A DNA stretch of 8,271 nucleotides from Coriobacteriia bacterium (GTDB lineage Bacteria > Actinomycetota > Coriobacteriia > Coriobacteriales > UBA8131), in assembly GCA_009779015.1 (NCBI GenBank), contig WRFC01000028.1, positions 1 through 8,271 of the forward strand. Direction: 5' to 3'. The notes under the pieces are model-generated. The model saw only the letters and a program-made list of their open reading frames with translations. It was not told the DNA's origin and ran no database searches. Every line of letters begins with the position of its first letter. The stretch's first letter is position 1. The position numbers and the translations under genes were made by a program. This document shows positions 1-6,363 of the stretch, piece after piece.

Positions 1-1394
1 CCAGTGTTTGCTGCGGCACCAGCATCCTCGATGGCCAGGGCGCTTTCAAAGGCAAAGGCCCGGCCGATGATCCGGATCTCGTCGCCGTCATGGGCACCGG
101 CCTCGATCAGGGCCTTCTCTACACCAAAGCGCTCTAAGCGGCGTTGGAGGTAGGCGATCGCCTCTTCGTTGTCCCATTCGGTCTGGATGACCATGCGCTC
201 GACGGCCTTGCCCTCGACCCTAAAGACCCCGCCTCCGAGGTTGGTGACCGTAAAGGCCTGGTCGCGCTGGTTTCGCTGGAGCTCCCAGACCTGCTCGTAT
301 TGGACGTCCTCTGTCTCGGTCTCAGCTGCCGCGAGGCGCAGCTCACGGACTTTTGCGGCCGTCGCCAAGATCAAGGCGTCCATCCCCTCGCCGGTCACGG
401 CGGAAACCAAGAAAAGCGGCGTCTCGCTAAAATCATCCGAGAACTCGTTTCCGTCGGCCTTTTTCAGGGCTTCATCGTGCAGCATCCGACGCAGCGGCGC
501 GACCCATTCGCGGGCACCGTCAAAGTCGATCTTATTCAAGACCACGGTCTCTGGACGCTCCGCCAGCTCAGGTGAGTAGGCTTTCAGCTCGGCCCGGATA
601 TTCTGGTAGTCGTCCAATGGGCTCCGGCCCTCCCATGAGCCACTGCCGTCCAAGATGTGGAGAAGAAGCGCCGAACGTTCGATGTGCCTGAGGAACTCGA
701 TGCCTAAGCCTTTGCCCTCCGAGGCCCCCTCGATGAGGCCGGGGATGTCTGCAGCGACAAAGCTCTCGTCTCCGGCTTTGACGACGCCGAGGTTGGGCAC
801 CAGGGTCGTGAACGGGTAGTCGGCGATCTTCGGGCGCGCTGCGCTCATCCGGGCAATCAGGGAGGATTTGCCGACCGAGGGCATGCCAATCAGCGCGGCA
901 TCAGCCAAGAGCTTCATCTCGAGCTCGAGCCAGCCCTCTTCGGCCGGCTCGCCCAGCTCGGCAAAGGCCGGGGCGCGCCGCGTCGATGTCACAAAATGGA
1001 TGTTCCCACGGCCGCCTTGCCCGCCTTTGGCCACGATCACCCGCTCGCCGGCATGGGTCAGGTCGGCGATCAGCATACCGGCAGCCTTGGTCTCTTCGTC
1101 GTATTCACGCACCTGCGTGCCCAAGGGCACAGGCAAGACGAGGTCCTCGCCGGTCGCCCCATGCATCCTCGAGCCCTTGCCGTGTGTTCCTCGCTCCGCC
1201 TTAAAATGATGCTTGAAGCGATAGGCGATCAGCGAGGACAGCGAGGGGTCGGCCAAGAGGACGATATTGCCGCCATTGCCGCCGTCCCCGCCGTCCGGCC
1301 CGCCTTTGGGGACATGGGCCTCGCGCCGAAAAGACATGCAGCCGGCCCCGCCGTCACCGGCCTGGACATGGATATGGACTTGATCGATGAACAC
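1..1394 (-). CDS. obg: Obg-family GTPase (ObgE/CgtA), 3' end outside window
   Basis: This is a ribosome-associated GTPase acting in 50S subunit maturation and stress control. I translated it by hand from 1394 to the window edge: 464 residues with no stop or frameshift. The glycine-rich Obg fold is at about 1-158 (GGPDGGDGGNGG near 31-42). The G domain has P-loop GMPSVGKS 170-177, switch I DYPFTT 192-197, DIPG 216-219, NKID 287-290 and SAVTGEG 331-337. An OCT domain follows at about 380-455 (WDNEEA, then QRRLERFGVE). Only the last few residues should be missing. I chose the GTG at 1394 because the family begins MFID. Its Shine-Dalgarno match is weak. An in-frame ATG at 1457 would add 21 residues unlike the family and would make the upstream hairpin coding. 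It follows rpmA in the usual rplU-rpmA-obg order. Identification is firm; the start is less so. Confidence 0.95.
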   Translation of the reverse strand, partial: MFIDQVHIHVQAGDGGAGCMSFRREAHVPKGGPDGGDGGNGGNIVLLADPSLSSLIAYRFKHHFKAERGTHGKGSRMHGATGEDLVLPVPLGTQVREYDEETKAAGMLIADLTHAGERVIVAKGGQGGRGNIHFVTSTRRAPAFAELGEPAEEGWLELEMKLLADAALIGMPSVGKSSLIARMSAARPKIADYPFTTLVPNLGVVKAGDESFVAADIPGLIEGASEGKGLGIEFLRHIERSALLLHILDGSGSWEGRSPLDDYQNIRAELKAYSPELAERPETVVLNKIDFDGAREWVAPLRRMLHDEALKKADGNEFSDDFSETPLFLVSAVTGEGMDALILATAAKVRELRLAAAETETEDVQYEQVWELQRNQRDQAFTVTNLGGGVFRVEGKAVERMVIQTEWDNEEAIAYLQRRLERFGVEKALIEAGAHDGDEIRIIGRAFAFESALAIEDAGAAANT

Positions 1395-1420
1395 TTGCTG
1401 GTTGTCTTTCTTAACAACTT

Positions 1421-1455
1421 GCCCTCTGTCCGCTTTGGTTTCAGGGGCAGAGGGC
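1421..1455 (-). other. Hairpin in the rpmA-obg gap
   Basis: An exact 8-bp inverted repeat (GCCCTCTG at 1421-1428, CAGAGGGC at 1448-1455) encloses a 19-nt loop. On the transcribed strand two further C-G pairs can form after one mismatch. It lies in the 97-nt gap between the rpmA stop and the GTG start of obg. What follows it on the minus strand (AAGTTGTTAAG) has no proper U-run, so it is not a convincing terminator. It could be an attenuator, an RNA-processing or stability element, or a modulator of obg translation. That role is inference. Confidence 0.45.
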
Positions 1456-1491
1456 ATGGGCTTGTAAGAGAATCTGTGCGCCTTGTCTGTA

Positions 1492-1746
1492 TCAGACGCT
1501 CACCGGACGGACGTGCACCTTACGCTTGTCGCCACGTGTGAACTCGACAACGCCGTCTTTCAGGGCAAACAGGGTATCGTCGCTGCCGCGCCCGACATTC
1601 TCACCGGGATGGATGTGGGTGCCCCGTTGACGCACGATGATGCATCCGGTGGTTACGGTCTGTCCTGCAAAGCGCTTGACGCCGAGCCGCTTGGCTTTTG
1701 AGTCGCGGCCGTTACGCGATGAACCAAGACCTTTTTTATGTGCCAT
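1492..1746 (-). CDS. rpmA: 50S ribosomal protein L27
   Basis: L27 is a large-subunit protein whose N-terminus reaches toward the peptidyl transferase centre and helps position tRNA. The 84-residue product matches the family from end to end: MAHKKGLGSSRNGRDS at the start, then LGVKRFAGQ, VRQRGTHIHPGENVGRG and DDTLFALKDGVV. There is no N-terminal prepeptide of the Firmicutes type; the protein starts directly at the mature MAHKK sequence. The start is supported by a TAGGAG ribosome binding site (1754-1759) 7 nt from the ATG. The gene sits 54 nt after rplU and 97 nt before the preferred obg start, probably in one transcript. No prp (ysxB) protease gene lies between rplU and rpmA. Confidence 0.98.
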   Translation of the reverse strand: MAHKKGLGSSRNGRDSKAKRLGVKRFAGQTVTTGCIIVRQRGTHIHPGENVGRGSDDTLFALKDGVVEFTRGDKRKVHVRPVSV

Positions 1747-1758
1747 TCTCGAACTCCT

Positions 1759-1790
1759 ACTCTAATACCCAAATACTCAAATACACAAAT
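1759..1790 (-). repeat. Four tandem octanucleotide repeats before rpmA
   Basis: On the plus strand four contiguous 8-nt units read ACTCTAAT, ACCCAAAT, ACTCAAAT and ACACAAAT (1759-1766, 1767-1774, 1775-1782, 1783-1790), with consensus ACNCAAAT. On the transcribed strand they read ATTTGTGT, ATTTGAGT, ATTTGGGT and ATTAGAGT. The array fills most of the 54-nt rplU-rpmA gap and meets the rpmA Shine-Dalgarno sequence (1754-1759). It is an AT-rich island in GC-rich DNA. Copy number could change by slippage; any effect on rpmA translation is inference. Confidence 0.8.
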
Positions 1791-1800
1791 AGCCGCTTAC

Positions 1801-2439
1801 TCACTCGGCCTTTGGATCATCGGTCTGAGGGGCCTCTGTGGGCTCTGCCGCCTCAGCCTTCCCATCATCAACAGCGGCGGCCTCAGCAGCCTCGACGTCC
1901 TCAGCAGCCTCTTCGGCGTCTGTGGGCTCTTCGGACTCTGTGCGCTCTGTGGGCTCTGCCTTCTCATCAGCAGCGGCGGCCTCTACAGCATCTACGGCCT
2001 CTTTGGCCTCAACAGCCTCTACGGCCTCTTTGGCCTTCTCATCTTCAACTGCCGTCTCGGCCGAATCGCTTTCCGCCGCCTTGGGCGCGGCGGCCGGCCC
2101 CTTCTCCTTCTTGGCCTTGGGCGCCTCGCCTGTGGCCGATATGCCAGTGATGCTCAAGACCGTCAAGTCTTGGCGATGCCCACGCAAACGCTTGTAGCCC
2201 TTGCGCTTCTTGAATTTGAAGACCAAGGCCTTGTCGCCCTTGGTAAACCCGATGACCTCGGCAAATACCTTGGCCTTGGCTAATTCGTCGCTATCTGTGG
2301 TAAGCACGCTTCCGTCAGCCAAGAGGATGGCTTTGAGCTCGACGGTCGAGCCTGGTTCTGCGTTGAGTTTCTCAACTTCGAGCTTGTCGCCCTCAGCGAC
2401 ACGATACTGTTTTCCACCGGTTTGAACGACTGCGTACAT
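1801..2439 (-). CDS. rplU: 50S ribosomal protein L21 with long acidic C-terminal tail
   Basis: L21 is a 23S rRNA-binding protein of the large subunit. Residues 1-102 form the complete family domain: MYAVVQTGGKQYRV at the start, then FKFKKRKGYKRLRGHRQ (74-90) and LSITGIS (95-101). A typical L21 is about 100-105 residues; this one is 212. After a short basic linker (KAKKEKG, 108-114) residues 121-212 are low-complexity Ala/Glu/Asp, with 34 acidic against 7 basic residues and no aromatic, Leu or Ile residue. The tail contains a 9-residue repeat (KAKEAVEAV, EAKEAVDAV) and several EPT motifs. It is probably disordered or helical, with unknown function. I chose the ATG at 2439 over one at 2469 because the family starts MYAVV and AAGG (2446-2449) lies 6 nt upstream. 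The reading frame is open to its own stop, so the tail is not an obvious frameshift. First gene after the promoter at 2515-2543. Confidence 0.95.
   Translation of the reverse strand: MYAVVQTGGKQYRVAEGDKLEVEKLNAEPGSTVELKAILLADGSVLTTDSDELAKAKVFAEVIGFTKGDKALVFKFKKRKGYKRLRGHRQDLTVLSITGISATGEAPKAKKEKGPAAAPKAAESDSAETAVEDEKAKEAVEAVEAKEAVDAVEAAAADEKAEPTERTESEEPTDAEEAAEDVEAAEAAAVDDGKAEAAEPTEAPQTDDPKAE
1835..2036 (-). repeat. Direct repeats within the rplU tail
   Basis: A 19-bp sequence (plus strand TCTACGGCCTCTTTGGCCT) occurs exactly at 1991-2009 and 2018-2036, a 27-bp period equal to 9 codons. A 12-bp sequence (TCTGTGGGCTCT) occurs exactly at 1835-1846, 1919-1930 and 1946-1957. Because the 19-bp period is a multiple of three, gain or loss of a unit would lengthen or shorten the tail without a frameshift. 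The DNA identity suggests fairly recent internal duplication. Confidence 0.8.
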
Positions 2440-2514
2440 GGCTGACCTTTCAATCACGAATAAAAGCATTAGCTGGCAAAAACTGCAAGAAAAACTGAAA
2501 ATGCGCGACGAATA

Positions 2515-2543
2515 ACTTTATCAGGGAAAATGGCTCCCGTCAA
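2515..2543 (-). promoter_or_regulatory. Sigma70-type promoter for rplU-rpmA-obg
   Basis: On the minus strand a -35 element TTGACG (2538-2543, 5 of 6 to consensus) and a -10 element TAAAGT (2515-2520, 4 of 6) are separated by exactly 17 nt. Transcription would begin near 2508, giving a leader of about 70 nt before the rplU ATG. The leader carries two copies of CAGTTTTT (complement at 2478-2485 and 2490-2497), but no strong secondary structure that I could find. The whole 2440-2589 gap is otherwise non-coding, and no convincing terminator after degV was seen in it. Confidence 0.6.
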
Positions 2544-2589
2544 ATGGTTTCTCGATGCCGTGTGGACGACAACGCCTGTAAACCGGCCC

Positions 2590-3411
2590 TCACGCCCTCA
2601 AAGTCGACACCGCGACGACCTGGATGCCCAGATGGATGCCTAGGACCGGGCCGATCTTTTGCAATGTCAGCGTCACTGCAGGATACGTCTCTTGGATCAC
2701 ATGGTAGAGCGTCGTGGTCAGGCGGCTCTCGCCGACATAGCTGAGCACGACCTCTTTGGTGCCTGCGTCGACCTTGGCCGTCAGAGCCTTTACGAGCTCG
2801 GTGCTCCCGCGGGCGATGCCGTCCGAGACCACTGCCCCATCTTGACAGAGCAGGATCGGCCGGTTGTTCAAGAATGTGCTGACATTCATGCGCACGAACC
2901 CGATGCGGCCGCTCTTGCGCAGCGGCTCCATGTCGTCGACCGAGAAAGTGATCGTGATGCGCTCGCGGATGCCAATCAGCTCTTGCCTGGCCTCTTCGAG
3001 CCCCCGGCCCTCGGCGACCAGCCGGGCGGCCTCTTTGACCAGCAGGTAAAGCCCGCCGGCGGTGAGTTGGCTGTCCAAAACGGCGACGTCTGGGCTGGCG
3101 GCCTGCTGGGCAGCCATGTCCGCCGTACCGTAGGCACCGCTCAGACGCGAGGAGATCGTGATACAGAGGACCTGGTTCTTGGCCCGCAGCTCTTCTTCAA
3201 AACAGCTCAGGTAAGCCGAGACATTCGGGTGTGCGGTGGAGTGCTCGCGGCCGTTGGCTAAAAGACCCTCAAAGTCCCCGTTCCCGTCGCTGTACGACTC
3301 GTTAAAAACCTGCCCGTCCACGCAATAGTTGATCGGGATGACACGGATACCCAGCTTCTCGGCCTCGCTCCTCCGAAAATAAGAGCTGGAGTCAGTCACG
3401 ATGACGATCAT
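2590..3411 (-). CDS. DegV/FakB-family fatty-acid-binding protein
   Basis: DegV proteins bind a fatty acid in a deep pocket. The FakB members present it to the kinase FakA, which makes acyl-phosphate for phospholipid synthesis. The 273-residue product is of normal family length. It shows the N-terminal MIVIVTDSSS strand and loop, TAHPNVSAY (59-67), TISSRLSGAYGTA (85-97, with the family SSxLSG loop), KSGRIG (166-171, with the conserved Arg) and GPVLGIHLG (254-262). In many family members the last motif is followed by a Pro-Gly pair (HxGPG-like); here it is HLGIQV. The start at 3411 is the family start, and its ATG overlaps the accA stop by 4 nt (ATGA). An earlier in-frame start at 3456 would add 15 atypical residues inside accA. 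Position at the end of the acc/fab operon supports a lipid role. The family is certain; the exact ligand and a FakA partner cannot be seen here. Confidence 0.9.
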   Translation of the reverse strand: MIVIVTDSSSYFRRSEAEKLGIRVIPINYCVDGQVFNESYSDGNGDFEGLLANGREHSTAHPNVSAYLSCFEEELRAKNQVLCITISSRLSGAYGTADMAAQQAASPDVAVLDSQLTAGGLYLLVKEAARLVAEGRGLEEARQELIGIRERITITFSVDDMEPLRKSGRIGFVRMNVSTFLNNRPILLCQDGAVVSDGIARGSTELVKALTAKVDAGTKEVVLSYVGESRLTTTLYHVIQETYPAVTLTLQKIGPVLGIHLGIQVVAVSTLRA

Positions 3412-4175
3412 GAGCCGGCCCCGATCCGCCTGAACTTCTGGTACCGGTCCTCGCAAAGGACATCGCGGGGCAAGCTCCCGTATTTGGCGATAGCGGCCAC
3501 CAGGCGCGACTTCAGGTCAGGGCCGAGCTCTTTGGTCTCGGGGATAATAGCGTCGATCACCCCAAGCCCGTACAGGTCCTCGGCCGTCAGCTTCAGGCAC
3601 TCGCTGGCCTCCTTGGCCTTGGTGCTGTCCTTCCAGAGGATACTGGCACAGCCTTCGGGCGAGATCACCGAGTAGATCGAGTTCTCAAGCATCCAGACCT
3701 CGTCGGCCACGGCCAGGGCCAAGGCCCCGCCGCTGCCGCCTTCGCCGATGATCACCGAGATGACCGGCGTCTTCAGCGCCATCATCTCGGTCAGGTTCTC
3801 GGCAATGGCCTGGCCTTGCCCGCGCTCCTCGGCCCCGATGCCACAATAGGCGCCGGAAGTGTCGATAAAGCAGACCACCGGGCGCCCGAACTTCTCGGCC
3901 AGCTTCATCTGGCGCAAGGCCTTGCGGTAGCCCTCGGGATGCGCCGAGCCGAAGTTGCGCATCGAGCGCTCTTTGACGGTATGGCCCTTCTCGATACCGA
4001 TGACCGTGACGGGGGTCTCGTCCAGCCAGGCCAGGCCGGCCACAATGGCCTTATCGTCGGCAAAGCGGCGGTCGCCATGCATCTCGATGAATCCGGAGAA
4101 GACCTCGCCCATCAGGTCAAGCGAGGTAAACCGATGCCGGGCGCGGGCAGCGGCGACCTTTTCGTAGGCGGTCAT
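3408..4175 (-). CDS. accA: Acetyl-CoA carboxylase carboxyltransferase alpha subunit
   Basis: AccA pairs with AccD to move the carboxyl group from carboxybiotin to acetyl-CoA, making malonyl-CoA. The 255-residue protein is of the short type; E. coli AccA is about 319, with an extra N-terminal helical region. Crotonase-fold landmarks are FIEMHGDRRFADD (29-41), GIEKGHTVKE (60-69), DTSGAYCGIGAEERGQG (105-121), GEGGSGGALALAVAD (144-158) and ISPEGCASILWKD (171-183). The 105-121 motif has Ser and Cys where many homologues have Pro. The start ATG at 4175 shares one base with the accD stop (TGATG), and a GGGGG-type ribosome binding site lies in the accD end. The downstream degV overlaps by 4 nt. Equal dosage with AccD by translational coupling is likely. 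Confidence 0.97.
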   Translation of the reverse strand: MTAYEKVAAARARHRFTSLDLMGEVFSGFIEMHGDRRFADDKAIVAGLAWLDETPVTVIGIEKGHTVKERSMRNFGSAHPEGYRKALRQMKLAEKFGRPVVCFIDTSGAYCGIGAEERGQGQAIAENLTEMMALKTPVISVIIGEGGSGGALALAVADEVWMLENSIYSVISPEGCASILWKDSTKAKEASECLKLTAEDLYGLGVIDAIIPETKELGPDLKSRLVAAIAKYGSLPRDVLCEDRYQKFRRIGAGS

Positions 4176-5032
4176 CAGGCCTGCCCCCTTTCACGGTGAT
4201 GCATCTCTAAGAGCTGCGCGAGGTATGGCCTCTGCCTCTTGCGCCCGACGATATCGTCCAAAAAGCCGTGCTCGAGCTGGAACTCGGCCCGTTGAAAGCC
4301 GGCCGGGAGCTTCTTGCGGATCGTCTGCTCGATCACGCGCGGCCCAGCAAAGCCGATCAGGGCGTAGGGCTCGGCCAGGATGATATCGGCCTCCATGGCA
4401 AAGCTGGCCGTTACCCCGCCGGTCGTCGGGTCGGTCAGCACCGAGACAAAGAGGTTGCCGGCATCGCTATGCTTGCGCACGGCGCCGCTCGTCTTGGCCA
4501 TCTGCATGAGCGAGACCACCCCCTCTTGCATGCGCGCGCCGCCCGAGGCCGTAAAGCCGATCACCGGCAGCCCAGCGACGGTCGCCCGCTCAAAGGCGCG
4601 CGTGATCTTCTCCCCGGCTATGCTGCCCATACTGCCCATCATAAAGTAAGGGTCCATGACGAACAAAACGGCACCACGGCCTTCGATCGTGCACTCGCCC
4701 GAGACAACGCTATCGTTCTCGGCGCTTTGGAGGTGCGCGACCTCGAGCTTCTTATCGTAGTCTGGAAACCCGAGGATGTTGGTTGGCTGCAGCTCTTGGT
4801 CAAACTCTACAAAGCTGCCCGCATCGGCGATCAAATGGATGCGCTGGCGGGCATTGATCATAAAGTGGTTGCGGCAGTAGGGGCAGACGTGCAAGTTGTG
4901 CTCGAGCTCATCGAGGGTCAGCGCCTTCTTGCATTTGTTGCAGACCACGAGCGGCTCGGTGGCCGACTCGCTCATATCGGGCAGCGGCCTGGCCTGCCCC
5001 TCGAGGGCGTTCTTGGGCTTATTGAACCTCAT
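4175..5032 (-). CDS. accD: Acetyl-CoA carboxylase carboxyltransferase beta subunit
   Basis: AccD is the zinc-binding partner of AccA in the carboxyltransferase half of acetyl-CoA carboxylase. The 285-residue product has an N-terminal C4 zinc ribbon (Cys31, Cys34, Cys50, Cys53). The crotonase-like core includes MDPYFMMGSMGS (126-137), TASGGARMQEG (161-171) and DPTTGGVTASFA (201-212), the two glycine-rich oxyanion regions. It ends with EHGFLDDIV (254-262), typical of the family. The ATG at 5032 overlaps the accC stop as ATGA, with TGGAGG 7 nt upstream inside accC. Length and all landmarks are normal. Confidence 0.97.
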   Translation of the reverse strand: MRFNKPKNALEGQARPLPDMSESATEPLVVCNKCKKALTLDELEHNLHVCPYCRNHFMINARQRIHLIADAGSFVEFDQELQPTNILGFPDYDKKLEVAHLQSAENDSVVSGECTIEGRGAVLFVMDPYFMMGSMGSIAGEKITRAFERATVAGLPVIGFTASGGARMQEGVVSLMQMAKTSGAVRKHSDAGNLFVSVLTDPTTGGVTASFAMEADIILAEPYALIGFAGPRVIEQTIRKKLPAGFQRAEFQLEHGFLDDIVGRKRQRPYLAQLLEMHHRERGQA

Positions 5033-6363
5033 AGGTAAGCCTCCAGGTAATCGGTCGTATAACTCGAGTCCACGAACTCCGGGGCCTGCATGATCTCGGC
5101 CTGAAAGGCCGCTGTATGAGTCACGCCTTCGATAATCAACTCACAGAGGGCGGCCTTCATCTTGCGGATGGCCTCGTCGCGGGTCTTGGCGTAGACGATC
5201 AGCTTGCCGATCATCGAGTCGTAGAACGGCGGTATCGTGTAGCCCTGGTAGATGGCCGTGTCAAAGCGCACCCACGGCCCACCCGGGATATGCAGCATCT
5301 CGATGCGCCCGCAAGACGGCCGAAAGCCCTGATAAGGGTCCTCGGCGTTGATCCGGCACTCGATGGCGTGGCCTTTGAACTCGATGTCGCCCTGGGCAAA
5401 GTCCAGCGGCAGGCCGGCGGCGATGCGGATCTGCCACTTCACGAGGTCGATCCAGGTGACCATCTCGGTGATCGGGTGCTCGACCTGGAGACGGGTGTTC
5501 ATCTCCATAAAATAAAAGTTGCCCGAGCGGTCGTAGAGGTACTCGATCGTCCCGGCGCCCCGGTAGCCGACCGCACGGCCGGCTTGAATGGTCGTCGCGA
5601 TCATGCGCTCCCGCGTCTCGGCCGGCAAGATCGCAGCCGGGCTCTCTTCGATCAGCTTCTGGTTCTTGCGCTGGGTCGAACAGTCGCGCTCACCCAGGCA
5701 GACGACATTGCCGAAGTTATCGGCCAAAAGCTGCATCTCGATGTGCTTGACGGGCTTTAGGTAGGCCTCGATGTAGAGCGCGCCGTCGCCAAAAGAGGCA
5801 TTGGCCTCTACGGTCGCGGCATTGAAGGCCCCCTCTAGCTCGTCCATGCTGTCGACCCGCCGGATGCCCCGCCCACCCCCGCCCGAGCGCGCCTTGATGA
5901 GTAAAGGAAACCCGATGCGGGCGGCCTCCAGGCGGGCGGTGCCGACATCGGCCACGATGTCTGTGCCCGGGATCACCGGCACGCCGGCTGCGATCATCGT
6001 CCGGCGGGCGCTGTCCTTATCCCCCATCAAGGCGATGGTCTCTGGGGCCGGCCCGATGAAGACCAGGCCTTGCTCTTGGCAGAGCGCGGCAAACTCCTGG
6101 TTCTCAGAGAGAAAGCCGTAGCCGGGGTGGATGGCCTCGGCGTGCGAGGCCAAGGCGGCCGAGATGATAGCGCCCATGTTCAGGTAGCTGTCTTGCGAGC
6201 GCGGGCCGCCGATGCAGTAGCTCTCATCGGCCAGGCTGGCGTGCATGGCCTCGCGGTCGGCCTCTGAGAAGACGGCCACCGTGGCGATGCCCATCTCGCG
6301 GCAGGCGCGGATCACGCGCACGGCGATCTCGCCGCGGTTGGCGATCAAGATCTTCGTAAACAT
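5029..6363 (-). CDS. accC: Biotin carboxylase subunit of acetyl-CoA carboxylase
   Basis: AccC uses ATP and bicarbonate to carboxylate the biotin carried by AccB. The 444-residue protein aligns along the family: FTKILIANRGEIAVRV at the start, IHPGYGFLSEN (79-89), Lys116 in GDKDSAR, ATP-grasp loop KARSGGGGRG (158-167), His207 in KHIEMQ, EYL (274-276), FMEMNTRLQVEHP (285-297), ECRINAED (335-342) and PPFYDSMIGKLIV (378-390). The loop residues ARS replace the common AAA/ATA, and Trp304 sits where the motif EMVTGIDLVK usually has Gly; the catalytic positions look intact. Two adjacent ATGs exist. The second (6363) fits the family start and has GAGG at a better 7-nt distance. The first (6366) would add one Met and give a 4-nt overlap with fabZ rather than 1 nt. 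Confidence 0.97.
   Translation of the reverse strand: MFTKILIANRGEIAVRVIRACREMGIATVAVFSEADREAMHASLADESYCIGGPRSQDSYLNMGAIISAALASHAEAIHPGYGFLSENQEFAALCQEQGLVFIGPAPETIALMGDKDSARRTMIAAGVPVIPGTDIVADVGTARLEAARIGFPLLIKARSGGGGRGIRRVDSMDELEGAFNAATVEANASFGDGALYIEAYLKPVKHIEMQLLADNFGNVVCLGERDCSTQRKNQKLIEESPAAILPAETRERMIATTIQAGRAVGYRGAGTIEYLYDRSGNFYFMEMNTRLQVEHPITEMVTWIDLVKWQIRIAAGLPLDFAQGDIEFKGHAIECRINAEDPYQGFRPSCGRIEMLHIPGGPWVRFDTAIYQGYTIPPFYDSMIGKLIVYAKTRDEAIRKMKAALCELIIEGVTHTAAFQAEIMQAPEFVDSSYTTDYLEAYL

Noticed and set aside
1229..1417. Minus-strand 62-codon frame upstream in obg
   Set aside because: It begins with TTG and is out of frame with the Obg protein; it is a shadow and not a leader peptide.
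996..1541. Plus-strand open frame of 181 codons opposite obg and the rpmA end
   Set aside because: It runs antisense to the Obg glycine-rich domain, whose translation matches the family throughout.
1759..1790. Short regular repeats considered as a CRISPR-like array
   Set aside because: The units are 8 nt and contiguous, with no spacers; this is a simple tandem repeat.
1738..2283. Plus-strand open frame of 181 codons rich in Leu/Gly/Tyr repeats, resembling a membrane or silk-like protein
   Set aside because: It is the antisense shadow of the repetitive rplU tail and core. The L21 frame is clearly real, and this frame has no family resemblance.
2466..2504. Possible stem GCATT/AATGC in the rplU leader
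   Set aside because: It has only 5 bp with a 29-nt loop, which is too weak to claim as a structured leader or riboswitch.
2544..2744. Plus-strand 66-codon frame reaching into the degV-rplU gap
   Set aside because: Most of it is antisense to the DegV C-terminus, it overlaps the promoter, and it resembles no family I know.
4268..5038. Plus-strand open frame of 256 codons opposite accD
   Set aside because: It is antisense to a fully recognisable AccD. Long open frames on the opposite strand are expected in GC-rich coding DNA.
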